Shown here: positions 22,718-33,889 of the stretch, in pieces | Layout: each line of letters opens with the position of its first letter | How positions within the stretch are numbered: the first letter of the stretch is position 1 | Program-made: the position numbers and the translations under genes | NCBI RefSeq assembly: GCF_037893015.1 | Contig: NC_133660.1 | Coordinates: 283,767,534 to 283,831,533, forward strand | Direction: 5' to 3' | DNA from: Macrotis lagotis | Lineage: Eukaryota; Chordata; Mammalia; Peramelemorphia; Peramelidae | DNA: 64,000 nt | The notes under the pieces: model-generated | What the model was told of the DNA's origin: nothing | The model's input: only the letters and a program-made list of their open reading frames with translations | Database searches by the model: none

Positions 22718-24807
22718 TCATTCAGAGGTGAAGATACGGCTGGAGATGTCATCCAGGAGCCAGTCGACCCCCAAAAGCAGGTTCTCTCCGGTGACTGCAC
22801 TGCAGCCCTGGATACACCAATGGTGACTGCGGATGCCATCTAACTCCAGGATCTGAGGGAAGGATGGGAACCCTCAGAGAGCAGGCCCACAAACACTCAG
22901 ACCCCTCTTCCCACCTCGAGGACTCTCAAGGCCTCCACTCACCTCTCGAATGTTGTTAGAGGACAGAGCCCCGGGGAGGTCCTGCTTGTTGGCAAAGATC
23001 AGGAGAGTGGCTCCTGCCAGGCGCTAAGAGGGAAAATAGAGGTGGCATAAGGTCTAGGCCAGCCTTCCTCATTGGCTGCCTGGCCTCCTCTAGCCTCTTT
23101 TCTGTGGCTCCCTTCCCAGGCTCCCCTCCACTCTCTTCCATTCCTGCCCATCTGCCTTCATCATCCCATAACTGTGGCTTAGAACCTGGGATCTGTCTCC
23201 TGGCTCTGACTCGTGCAAGGTTCCAGGGCCCTGGAAGCTCTTAGGGCTTCCTTATGGCTGGAGGAGTAGGACAAAAATGTTGTCCCACATGAATCTGATC
23301 TGGGATTTGTTCAGTCCCTACCATGGCCCAGGCCTCTGCTGGGGAGCCAAAGACAAAAGCAAGAATTCCTGTCCTTGTGTTGTGTGCCTCAGTGTCCCTT
23401 TCTAGTCAGAAGACAGGACCAAATGAGCTCTGAGGACTTTGCCAGCTTCATCTTCAAAGGGTCTTTATCTGAAGGCTGCACCCCACTCAGACAGTGACAA
23501 TCTCTGCCCCCCCCCAGCTTCCTCCCCCACCCCGACTCTGCTCACCTCCTCCACAAGGAGGCTCTCCAGCTCCCGGCGGCAGTCCTGCATACGCTGCTGG
23601 TCAGCACTGTCCACTACCCAGATGAGGCCATCAGTGCTCTCAAAGTAGTTCCGCCAATAAGAGCGCAGGGACTTCTGTCCACCCACATCCCAGATATTCA
23701 GCTTGAACCTGAGGAAGAAGCGGGGGAAGGATGAGTAGGTGGATGGGTGGGTGGGTGGATGGATGGGAAAGTGGATGGGTGAGCAGATGAGTGGGTTTGA
23801 GTGGGTGGATGGGTAGATGGGTGGGTAGATGGATGGGAGGATGAATGGTTGGGTGAGTGGGTGGGTGAATGGATAGGTAATGAATGGGTAGGTGAGAGAT
23901 GAATGGGGGGGCGGATGGGAGGATGGATGGAGGGATGGGTGGATGGTTGGTTGGATGGATGGTTGGATGGATGGATGGATACGTGAATAGTTGGATGGAT
24001 GGTTGGTTGGTTGGATGGATGGTTGGATGGATGGATGGATACGTGGATACTTGAATGCATGGGTGGGTGGGTGGTTGGATAGTGGGGTGAATGGATGGGT
24101 GAGGCTGAGCCCCGAGTCCCCGGGGCCGTGGGGCCGGTGCCTCCCTCACCCTCGATGCTCCAGGGTTTTGATGTTGAAGCCCAGGGTGGGTGAGATGGTG
24201 TCGATGTCCTCCCCGTTGAACTTCTTCAGGATGGTGGTCTTCCCTGCATTGTCCAGGCCACTGGGGGTGGGGTTAAGGAGCCGGGACCCTTCTGGGGGGC
24301 AGGGGAGGGGCCCCGGGACCGGTCTGGTGGCCTCGCGGGCCACGCGGCCTGCTTGTGCACTCGGACTGGAAGGCGCAGGCCTGGGAAGGGGCAAGGGGGG
24401 CTCCGGGAGAGGCCGCCACGGGGGGCTGGGGGCAGCGGGCAAGGCCTCCGCCTGGCAGCCCCCCCCCCCGGGCAGTTGGGCGATTCCACTTTTGCGCGCT
24501 CACCGCCCCTTGGGAGGCCCTACAGACAGCACCCCCCCATTTCGGTGGCTCATGGTACGGCCCAGGCCCCACCCCGCCCTCCCGGGGTCATTGGCTGGCC
24601 CCGCCCACGTGGCCCACGCAGGGCAGTTGGTAGGGCCGGGCCCGGCCCAGAGCGGAGCTTCCTCCCTCGTCCCCCTTCCCTTCCCCCCAAGCTAGCGCCC
24701 CCCGCGCCCCGGCACCCGAGGGTCCCGTCAGGCGGAGGATACAGCATGAGGAGCCGCAGCTCCCGCTCCTTCTGCTTCATCTTCTTCAGGATGGTCAGAA
24801 GCCCCAT
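22718..24807 (-). CDS. ARL2: ARL2, ADP-ribosylation factor-like GTPase 2
   Basis: Small GTPase that acts with tubulin cofactor D in tubulin folding, with BART/ARL2BP, and with PDE6D and UNC119 in lipidated-cargo release. It is found in cytosol, centrosome and mitochondria. Coding exons on the minus strand: 24807-24743, 24260-24150, 23708-23546, 23023-22943 and 22852-22718. Total 555 nt, 184 aa, the same length as human. G1 is GLDNAGKT (residues 23-30), switch I is [15 protein letters not shown]3 is WDVGGQ, G4 is NKQD and G5 is CSAVTGE. All are intact. The start [17 protein letters not shown] matches the family. Intron 2 carries a (GGAT)n array. The gene is head-to-tail upstream of SNX15. Confidence 0.97.
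23733..24100 (+). repeat. GGAT/GGGT tetranucleotide array in ARL2 intron 2
   Basis: About 370 bp of imperfect ggat, gggt and ggtt units. It gives long stop-free HPSIHP-type frames on the minus strand, which are artefacts of the repeat. Confidence 0.9.
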
Positions 24808-25240
24808 GGTCCCCGTCTCCCCTCCCCGACGCTGCGCCTTCCTAGTTTGGTAGCCCGTTCCCCCCTCTCATTGGCCAGCGCGCCCTCGGGCCGCGACCCG
24901 ATTGGCCCAGCTCTGGTTTGGGCCAGCCCCTTCTCGCCGGAGCCCGCGGCTGGAGGAGGCACCGCCCCGGGGAAGCCGAGCGGGGGCGGGGCTACGGCGG
25001 GCGCCCGGGGCCAAACAGCCCGCCTCGCCGCTTCGGCCCGCGGGACCCGGCGCACGGCCCGACCGCTTTACGCGGCGCAGCTTTCCCCAGGGACGGGGTC
25101 ATGGAGGAGGCCAGCCGCCGAGGGGCACGGCTCGTGATGCGGGCCTGGCTGAGCTCCGGGGGCCGCTGGAAGCTGCAAAGACTTCATTTCCCATGAAGCT
25201 CAGGGAGCTTCTCTGGACTCCATTTCCCAGCAGGCCGAGG
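24808..25240 (-). promoter_or_regulatory. ARL2 CpG promoter with paired CCAAT and ZNF143-like sites
   Basis: Two ATTGG boxes, that is CCAAT on the ARL2 strand, lie at 24870-24874 and 24901-24905, 31 nt apart and 60-100 nt upstream of the start codon, typical of NF-Y promoters. Farther out, 25181-25199 and 25217-25235 carry ACTTCATTTCCCATGAAG and ACTCCATTTCCCAGCAGG, close to the SBF/ZNF143 consensus. The island is CpG-rich throughout. It may also fire towards the plus strand. Confidence 0.55.
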
Positions 25241-26014
25241 GCCGGCTCCCGGGGCGGTGGCTCTCCAGCAAGTGCACAAGCGTTAATTATTCAGCAGCTG
25301 TTTGGGCTCGGGGGGCTCGGGGGGCTCGGGGGCGGGCACAGCGGGCTGGGACTGCAGGGGTGCCGGGGGGCGGCCCCCCTTCCTTCGCTGCGCGCCCACA
25401 GGCTCCATTGGGCAGACTTAGGGTGCCTCGGCCGGAGGGGGCGTGAAGGATGAAGGGCCCAGGACTTGGGCTCATTCTTTACAGTGCTCTCTGGAGCCCC
25501 TCAAACACCGGGCCACGGCCCCCATTGGCTGGCTAAAGAGCATCCCACCAGCGGGGCTCAAAGGAAGGCCCCCAGCTTCCCCCCATACAGCTGAGGTGGG
25601 CAGACCCAGCTGACCATGACCCCACGTGAGGGTAGCCCCCCCTTCTGGCAGAACCCCCCCAGAACCAGGAATTTGGGGAGGTTTGCTTATAATTTGTTGT
25701 TTGCCCAATTGGATGTGATACCATTTCTGAACGTTCTTCTTCTAAGATTGTGAGTTCTAGATTCCTCCCCCTTCCCTAAGAGAGCCCACGATGGGGAACC
25801 GCCCCAGTCAGTGAACATGACCGTTGAAGAACCAGCAAAGAAGACGGGGGAGGAACAGTCAGAGACAAAGGAGGGAAAGCAGAAAAGGTCAATGGCCCAA
25901 AACCCTAGAGAGAAGAGTCAGGGAGGAGAGGGGAATCACCAGGAGTGAGGGCTGCCAAGGCCAAGGAGGATGAGGGTGAGAAAAAGGCCATCGGATTGGA
26001 CAAATAAGTCTCTG

Positions 26015-26150
26015 GGACAGCGAGGTGGACAGTGGATAGAGTACTGACCCTGGAGTCGGCAGAACCTGAGTTCTAAGGTGACCTCAATACTTAATAATTA
26101 CCTAGCTGTGTGACCTTGGGCAAGTCCACAAACACCAAAAAAAAATCTTA
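26015..26150 (+). mobile_element. SINE
   Basis: Sense copy with 'gtggatagagtactgaccctggagtc' and 'cctagctgtgtgaccttgggcaagtc', ending in an A-rich tail. Confidence 0.85.
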
Positions 26151-27999
26151 AAAAACAATTTCTCTGCTAACTGGAGATGGCAACTAAACCTCCATCTTGT
26201 ACTGGAAGCCTCCTACCCCCTCTTAATTTGCATATCTTTCTTCCATTAATTATTTCCTATTATCCTGTCTATAGCTTGCTATATACATCTGCTAATAGAT
26301 GGGAAGCTCCTTGAAGGCTTCTTTATCTCCAGAGCACATCTGGCACATTGATTTCAATTTAATAAGAAAGAGGGGGGTGAAGTAGAAACTCCTAGGGAGG
26401 GCCTTCTCAAGGAGGTTAGCCACAAAAGGGACGATATCAGAGGGATGGGAGGGCATGTTTCTAGGCAATAGGGAACAGCCATATACAGGAAGAATTGAAG
26501 AGCTGAAGGGGCGAACTTGTGGTATAGAGAGGTTTGCCTTGGCCACAAGAAGGGCCCATGCTGCTATGCAATGGGTGACGGAGGAGACGGTGGCAGAAGA
26601 AATTGAGGTGGGGGCAAGAAGAGCTCTCGATGGGCTCCACTTTTTCAGTAAAGAATGAGTCAAGGTTCTCAGCTGATGGGTTGGAGGGAAGGGGAGCTAG
26701 GGGAGACTTGAGGAGGGGTGAAAATGGTGGTTAGTGGGAAATAGAGCAGCAAAAAGATTCCCTTGCTGCAGTGGGGGTCCAGGAGAGGTCAAATGATCTA
26801 AATTTGTAGGGGACTCGGTGGTCAGGGTGGGGCCATGGCGCCTCTATCTGTGGATGACAGTTGGTGGCAGTTGTTGCTGGGGTTAATAAAGGGGGGGGTC
26901 CCTTCTTTCCAATGATGGCTCATCATTGGTAGTAGCAGGGACTGGGCTGAAAGTGGGCTTGGGAGTCACGGCTTTCCCCAAAGTTTTGGAGCTCAGGGTG
27001 CCAGGCCTTCTCCATCAGGGTCTGAGGGAACATGGTGGGGGGGGATAGGGGCAGTTTGATTTACCAGGTGAGTGCTAATTACGATCACCCCCTCAGGGTA
27101 TCTTAGGAAACGAGAGGAAGAGATTGTAAAGAGGAAGGGAAGTCCCCACTGAAGAGCTGGACCTTGGGTGTAAGGGTGTAAAGCCTGGAAGGCTGAGGGG
27201 GGCAGTGAGCCGCACAAGATGAGCTGACAGGCCATGGTGTCTTTTTCTTTTTGGATTTTGAAAGCCATCTTTGGGTAGATCTACCCAGGGATCAAACAGA
27301 AAAGACAAACAGAACTTAGGACCAACTGAGACAAGTTGATTTTTTAAGTGCAGGGTCTGGGACTTCCTTCCCCCTGGGATGAGTGAAGAGGGAGGAGAAT
27401 GATAATTGATGGGCCCCCAGAGTCCCTGGGGTGCCTTTTCTCATGGGCTCTAGGCTGCTCTGGACCCCTGCTCTTCTGGCCCTCTTGAATGCTAGGCAGT
27501 ATCTTGGGGCCAATGCCCTCAGGACAGAGGGAGCCACCAACAGGAGTATGGGAAGCTCCTGGACCTCAAAGGGCAGAACCACGGGGCAGCAAAAAGTTAG
27601 ATTGGAGGCCAGCAAAACTCCTTAACAAGGAGAGCCTGCCCAGAGGGGAGTGGACCCAGCATCTGGAGATGCCTTCATAGGGCAGAGGGGGAGATGTTGG
27701 GGGGGTCCTTTGGGGTCCAGTTGGACTGGAGGCTGCCAAGCTGTCTTTGACCTTCTAAAGCTGTGGGTCTGAGGCCCCTCAGTGGATGGATAGCATCCAT
27801 CTGGGAGAGCTGATGTTGTTGGGTGCAAAGAAGGCTCCTGGCTTCCCTGGACCCTTTCTCATCTTCTCCAGGAAGCCTTCAATCTATTAGCCTGTTTGAC
27901 CACTGTGGTTTGCATGTTGTCCCCCCACCCTCACCACACTCCATTAGACTAGGAGCTTCCTGAGGGCAGACACTGCCCTTTGTCTTTCTTTGTGTCTCC

Positions 28000-28150
28000 A
28001 GCTTAGTTGTCCGGATCCACATCTGTCTCTGGAGGAGAGAACCAAGATGCTGACTTAGCACAGCGCCCTCAGTCAGATCCAATTCAGGGACACTTGATAT
28101 CACCTCCCTGACCTCAGGGTCTTCTTCAAGAAGGTCCTGATACACCTGAA
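28000..28150 (+). mobile_element. SINE 3' part, related to the nested copy in NAALADL1
   Basis: Shares 'ctctggaggagagaaccaagatgctgacttagcacagcgccctca...' and 'cttcttcaagaaggtcctgata' with the 11640-11800 element. The head is missing. Confidence 0.6.
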
Positions 28151-28249
28151 GGGCTTAATAAAAGCTTATTGAGTGACTGCCATTAGTGTCCTTTCCAGTC
28201 TTGTGACTATGGACATTTTTTAAAACCTCTACTAGAAAGGGTCATCAGA

Positions 28250-28397
28250 GGGCGGCTATGTGGTGCAGCAGATAGAGCACCGGCCCTGGAGTCAGGAGGA
28301 TCTGAGTTCAAATGTGACCTCAGATACTTAATAATTACCTAGCTGTGTGGTCTTGGGCAAGCCACTTAACCCCATTTCCTTGCAAAAACAAAAAATG
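28250..28397 (+). mobile_element. SINE
   Basis: Full-length sense copy from 'gggcggctatgtggtgcagcagatag' to 'ccatttccttgcaaaaacaaaaaa'. Confidence 0.9.
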
Positions 28398-29778
28398 TTT
28401 GATGCTCCCAATGACCCCAAGCTATTTGACAGATGAGGAAACTAAGGCCCAGAGTGGCCTAAGAGAGGATGTGGTTCTGGGTTTATCACCATTATGCCAG
28501 ATGTCCCAAGAATGTCAGCTCCCTGAGGGCAGGCTTGATTGGTCTTCCCAGTGCCCCAGAGAGGGTTGGGGGGGGGCAGGCAGGGAGGGGCAGTTCAGGG
28601 AGCCTTGGGGGGACCTTGGCCTTGACCCAGGAAGATTAACTGAACCAGAGCATTCCCCCCCCCTTCCCTGAGGCCAACCTTTAGACCGTCCCTGGCCAGG
28701 GCACCCTGGTCCTGGCCACACCCACCCGCCAGGTGCTTCTTTCCAGCAGTTACATCATGCTTGGAGCCTTGGGCTGCAGCCCTGGCAGATGCTGCTTCGT
28801 CAGCCCCCACCCCCATCCCCTACCCTCCCGGACCTGGAGTCTGCTTCTGTTTGTAAACCCAGCTTCCCCATGAAAAGAGACTGCCCAGGGGCCCTCCTGG
28901 GCTTTGGGGCATCGCCTCCAACCCCCTCATTTTATAGACAAGGAAGCTTCACCCAGGGATGGCGTGGGGTGCTGGAGCCAAGCCAGCTCCTGATGAACTG
29001 TCTCCTCCGGAGGAGACCTGGCCCCACCTACCCAGCAGAGAGATGCCATCCTCATTGCCTCTCGATTTCACAGCTCCCCCTCACTGAGCCTCCAGCCCCC
29101 CAGGGGCCAAGGCCAAGGTGGTTCAGTAGAGGCCGAACTAGCCCTGGGGAGGGAGGGAGGAAATGGGAGGAGGAGGATTCCCGGAGTCCAGGGGACAGCC
29201 TTAATCGCTGGCAGAAATGGAACAAAGACTTGCCAGGCCTCCGGGGGGGATTTGAGAGGGCATTCCCTCTGATCCCCTCATCTCACAGATGGGGAAACAG
29301 AGGCTCGCCTGGCACTGGTCCCACAGCCAGCAACATTAGCAGGTGGAATCTCTGGCTGCCTGGCTCTCTTAGGGCAGTAACATTTAGCCCAGGAGCCTGT
29401 CATCCAACCTTGTTTTAACAGATGGGGACACAGGTTCAGCCAGCCATTGTGAGAGCTCAGATTCACACCTGGCTTTCTCCAGCCTCCAAACCTTTTCTCA
29501 GGCCTTCCTTGGCATTTCCTCTGACTACCAGCCCCATCATGGCAGGATGCCACTCTTCTCCCCTCCAGACCCCCACTGCAGGACTCTCCTGGGCGCCTCT
29601 CCTCGGAGGCTGGCTTCTCTAGCTCTCAGCCATTTCCCCTTCCCTGTCCACCCCCCAAACACCCCACCAGCTGGCCTATGGCCAGCTCTCTGTTATCCTC
29701 CCAGAAGACTTGGTCAAATTAGGAAAGTCCAGCCACGTGGGCACCCCGGGAACCTGGGATTCTGAGCAGCCCCAGGGT

Positions 29779-29796
29779 TTCAGAGAAACTGAAACT
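29779..29796 (+). promoter_or_regulatory. Overlapping GAS and ISRE upstream of BATF2
   Basis: TTCAGAGAA (29779-29787) is a perfect TTCNNNGAA STAT site. It overlaps GAAACTGAAACT (29785-29796), a perfect GAAANNGAAACT interferon-stimulated response element. The pair lies about 130 nt before the BATF2 start codon. BATF2 (SARI) is known to be interferon-inducible in human and mouse, so STAT1 and IRF control is a direct prediction. Confidence 0.75.
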
Positions 29797-29926
29797 GGGC
29801 TCTGGGGAAGGAGTGGTCACCAGAGATTTAAGGGCTTCTCTTCCTGCAGCTGGAGCTGGGAAGCCGCAAGCAGCCTGAGGAACGGGGGACTCTCGTTCAC
29901 CTGGCTTTCCCATAGGGAATCTAGCC

Positions 29927-32900
29927 ATGCACCTGTGCAGTGGGCCACCCCCCTCCAAAGAAGAGACGCTCCCGCTGGTCACTGTGAGTCACTGGGCAAG
30001 GGAGGGGGAGGGGGTAAAGGAGGAGCCCAGGAGAGAAGGGAGTCAGGAAGACCAGGCAAGGTCTGTCTTTGCCCTAGAAAGGGGGCTTCCATTTGGGGGG
30101 ATAAGAACCCAAGCCAGATCTCACCCCTAAAGCTCTCTCCCTCTATGTTAGAGAGAGAGAGAGAGAGATGGTAGAGTCCAGGCACTAGACCTGACTGTCA
30201 TACTTGGTTCCAGGCCCTTCTCTATGCCTCAGTTTCCCCTCCTCTCTGGGAATCCAAAAGCCAAATGCCCACCCCATCCAGGCTTCTGCCCCATCCCTGA
30301 ACTTTGCTTTTCTTTCCAAACTGATGTGGTTTTTTCCAGTTCCTCTACCAGGCCAGAGGCTTCTTCACCAGCACTGACTTCCTTTTTTCCTCTTCCAGAT
30401 AGCCAGCACCCTCTTTGCACTCATCCTCATTCATCTGTCAAACCTTAACTGGATGAGGCCCCTGATTCCTGAGGCCCAGAAGGGCAGAGGCTGGATCAGA
30501 ACCCAAGACTTTGGACCTCTGGCCATCTTCCCTCCTAGGATAATGCCAGACTTGGGTTCAAATGTCACCCCTAATAGTTGCTTGCTCCATGACCCATGGC
30601 AGGTTTCTTTAGTACTTCCAGCCTCAGTGTCTTCATCTGTAAAATGGGAATAATCGTGACACCTTCCTCACTGGCCTTGGGCAAGGCTGAAATGACATAA
30701 TGTATGAAAATATTTTGCAAAATTCAGTGTTACAAAAGTCCCAAACTAAACGCCTCAACTAGGGCGGATGCTTCCTGGATCATTGTGCTTAGAGAGGGGG
30801 ATGGAGAGCCCAGGACTCCAGCTCATACAGATAAAAATGAATGATAATTACAGCTGTAAGGGAGCTTGTAAGGTAGTGAGTTCCCCATCCCCTGAGATAT
30901 TCAAGCAAAGACTAGGAGTGTTGTAGGGAGAAGAGTGGACTGGATGCTCTCTGAGGTCTGGCTCAGATAGAGGAGGCTGGGACTCTGGAAAGGAAACCTG
31001 GGGAGGGAAGAGGTGGGGAGAAGGAGCAGAGATGCAGAAGGTCATTTAATCCAAGCTCTCTGGTCAGTCAGTAGGGCAGAATGCACTTATGCAGTGCCTA
31101 CTGTATGCTGGGCTTACAAAGGAAGGCTAAAAGTCTGTTCTCATGTCTATTCCAGACTTGGGGAGGGGGGTGAACAATATGCAAATCTCCAAATGCAGAC
31201 TAGGTCTAAACAGAATAAACTAGAAACAATGAGAAGAGGGCAGACCCTAGAATTAAGAGCCTTGGGAAAGCAAGGGCCTTGCCCACAGCACAGAGGTAGG
31301 AAGGAGAGGGGGCCAGCTCCTCAGACCCCAGACCCAATTTCCTCCACAATGGGGTGCATAAAACCGTGACTTGGAGGCAGGGCCGGGCAGCATGAAGCTC
31401 CAACCAGGCTGGGCTTCTTGGGGGATGTGGGCACCTGGAGGGATGTTGAGCGAGTCGGGGCATGGAAGAAGGTCAGCTCTGTGGTACAGCAAGGACTTCT
31501 TGCCCCCAGGATTCCAGGGAGGTGGAGAGGCAGCTGAAGCGCAGACAGAAGAACCGAGTGGCGGCCCAGCGGAGCCGGCAGAAGCACACCGATAAGGCCG
31601 ATGAGCTGCACCAGGTCTGGGACTCCCTTCCCTGGCTACCCTCTGCATCCCCGCACCCAGAGTCCATTCCTAGAACCTCAGCCTCCTCCAGCTGGGCAGG
31701 ACCTCAGAGGGCATCCAGTCCAGATTCCCCATGACAATACTCTTAGCTTCTGCTTGAATACCTCAAGTGATGGGGAACTCACTACTTTGCAAGGCAATTC
31801 ATCCTAGTTTACAATGTTAGGAAGCTTTTCCAAATGTAACTTCTTTCTCTCCATTGCTCCCAGTTTTGCAATCTTGGGGGTCAAATAGATAAGGACTCTT
31901 CAGATGCTTGAATTTAGTTCTTCCAGGGAGGCCTCGGTCTGGGATCAGGATCTGGGCTCTTTTCTGATGCTGCTTCTCCCTGGATTCTGGAAAGCAGGAT
32001 CCCATCACCTTTCCCATGTCACCTTTCTCTAGCATGTGAGGCAGGTCCCACTAGGAGGATGACCCCTATTTTAGAGGAGGAAACTGAGGCTCTTGGAGGG
32101 GATGTGATGTGCTCTAGAGAAGCATCCCAAACCATGCTCAGCTCAGTCCTTGGGCCTGGGGTCAGGAACCCCAGAAAGTCTGGAGGTGGGCATCCAGTCT
32201 TGTGGCGGGCCTGGAGATCATGGCAAAGCAGTTGGGAGCATTTAGCATGGGAAATCAATTTATCAATCAACTTTTATTAAACACCTAGTGTATGCTCGGC
32301 AGATAATGTGCTAAGTGATTGGGGATACAAAAGGAGGCAAAAGACAGTCCCTGCCCTCAAGGAGCGCCCAGTCTAATGAGGAAGACAAGACTCAGAAGGG
32401 AGGAAGAAGAGGGCTCAGAGCCACCGGCCTTGGCCGTGGAGAACAGGACCAGGAGCATTGGGGAGAAGGGGCAAAGAAGAGGTCAGGGCCTCCTTGGGAT
32501 TTTGCTAAGCAAAGCTTCCTGAGGGTTCCTAGGCTCACCAAGGGAGGCCTGCTGAGGGTGTGATGGGGGGGGAGCCCCAGCTGGGGGCAGGGGCAAAGGT
32601 CAAAGGACCAGCCACCAGGCCCCTTGTTGATAATGACAACAGCATTTATGGATCTGCAAGGTCTGCGCTTGGATCTTCCCCTCTGGTTCCTTTTTGTAGA
32701 CCTCTGTTTACAGTCATTTGAGGCGGGGTTAGACAGAGGTCCTTCTCCCCTTGCCGGATTGTGTAAGAGAAAAACAGTAAAACCTCCCCAGCAAATACCA
32801 CCTTCTGTCTCAGGGCTTCATCTTCCTCTGGCCAGAGAAGGGAGGTCGGCTATTCTCTCTTCCCCTGGTTTGGGTTTTTGGTTTTAATTATTATTTAGAT

Positions 32901-33889
32901 GGCTTTCTTTTTATAATCTCTTTATATGGTTGTGTTGGTCACCCATCTTGCTCTTTGGCTTCTGTTTATTTTGATCTGTGTCCTTCTACACCTTTCTGTT
33001 TCTTATTCCGCCATAACAACCCATTGCATTCATGGACCATTGCTCCACCCCCAGTGAACAGGCCCCCACTTTTGTTTCTAGCTCTTTGGTTTGTGCTACC
33101 ACACTGTTATGGCTGTTTGGGTCAGTATTGGTGTGGATTTTTGCTCTCTTCGGCAAACTTTGACTGCCATGGGGTATGTGTCTAATAAAAGCTCCTCTGG
33201 GTCAGAGGATGAACTTAGCCCAGATGAAAAACTGGAGCAGGTGGACCTTTCACTCTCTGGCAGCAGCCTACCAGAGTGTGCCAGCTTTCCCACAGCCCCA
33301 CCAGCATGGAGCAGCCTCGGCCGCATTTCGTCCCGGCTTCCTCACTCTGATGAACCCTTTCTCTTTCTGGTCTCAGGAACATGAGTGGCTGGAGAAGGAC
33401 AACCGAGCCCTTCGCAAGGAGATCTGGTCATTGCAGGCTGAGGTGAAGCGCTGGCTCCAGGCCTTGGAGGAACATCAGCGAGTCTGCCTCATGGCAGGGA
33501 TTCCCACCTCAGCCTGGACTCCCCCTGACCACTGGAGCCAGACTGAGCCAGCTCCCCAGACTCCTCTGGCCGGACAGCAGGCCCCTCTTGGGTCACAGAG
33601 CTTTCCTGCCCTTCTGAAAGCCCCTGCCTCCCCTTCTGCCCAGCCTCCCTCCCCCGCTCCTCCCCATCTGTTCTCTGCCTGCTCCCTCTCCTCCCCTGTG
33701 GTGTCTTTCTTGGTCACTGCACCAACACCAGGGTCTCCCACTGGGACTGCCTTGGCTCAAATCCATGGGATTTCCAGCCTCCCAGCTCCCCCACAGCAGT
33801 CTGCCTCACCATCCCTTAGAGAGGGCAAGACAGAAGAGTCCCTGAGTGGTTCTTCAGTCACCCCCCCATCCAGAGGGGCTCTTCCCTAG
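29927..33889 (+). CDS. BATF2: BATF2, basic leucine zipper ATF-like transcription factor 2
   Basis: AP-1 family bZIP factor that pairs with JUN proteins. It is interferon-induced and active in macrophages and dendritic cells. Coding exons: 29927-29983, 31510-31614 and 33377-33889. Total 675 nt, 224 aa, against about 274 in human. Exon 1 gives MHLCSGPPPSKEETLPLVT. Exon 2 encodes the basic region (ERQLKRRQKNRVAAQRSRQK, with the N-x-AA-x-SR DNA-contact motif) and the start of the zipper. Exon 3 continues the zipper (EHEWLEKDNRALRKEIWSLQ) and then a long Pro/Ser-rich tail that matches human poorly and is shorter. All junctions are GT-AG and in frame. Expression is probably interferon-controlled through the GAS/ISRE just upstream. 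The start Met matches the human MHLC start. Confidence 0.9.
30530..30740 (+). mobile_element. MIR-type SINE in BATF2 intron 1
   Basis: Contains the MIR core 'cagcctcagtgtcttcatctgtaaaatggg' and the following 'gcaaggctgaaatgacataatgtatgaaaat'. Old and diverged. Confidence 0.65.
30871..30981 (+). mobile_element. CR1/L3 LINE 3' end, left member of an inverted pair
   Basis: Reads 'gtagtgagttccccatcccctgag' then 'tggactggatgctctctgaggtc', the CR1/L3 3' end. Its inverted partner is at 31679-31870, on the other side of BATF2 exon 2. Confidence 0.65.
31679..31870 (-). mobile_element. CR1/L3 LINE 3' end, right member of an inverted pair
   Basis: The reverse complement reads 'gtagtgagttccccatcacttgagg' and 'tggactggatgccctctgaggtc', about 80% identical by eye to 30871-30981 over 110 nt. 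The element extends further on its 5' side (to about 31870). Confidence 0.65.
32880..33260 (-). mobile_element. Degraded L1 3' end in BATF2 intron 2
   Basis: Antisense sequence parallels the left-edge L1 3' UTR: a 'cattcatggaccattgctcc' block, a 'tagctctttggtttgtgctaccaca' block and a 'tgggtcagaggatg' block appear in the same order. Strongly diverged. Confidence 0.5.

Larger units (their letters stand above)
25241..29926. other. Intergenic stretch between ARL2 and BATF2
   Basis: No gene recognised. It contains two short SINEs (26015-26150 and 28250-28397) and one SINE 3' part (28000-28150). About 1.3 kb (26290-27620) has the feel of an old, unclassified interspersed repeat: it has runs such as 'gtcaaggttctcagctgatggg' and no conserved frame. 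Unique-looking sequence then leads into the BATF2 promoter. Confidence 0.55.

Noticed and set aside
23640-24149. 169-codon HPSIHPT-rich minus-strand frame
   Set aside because: Translation of the GGAT array, overlapping ARL2 exon 3 in another frame.
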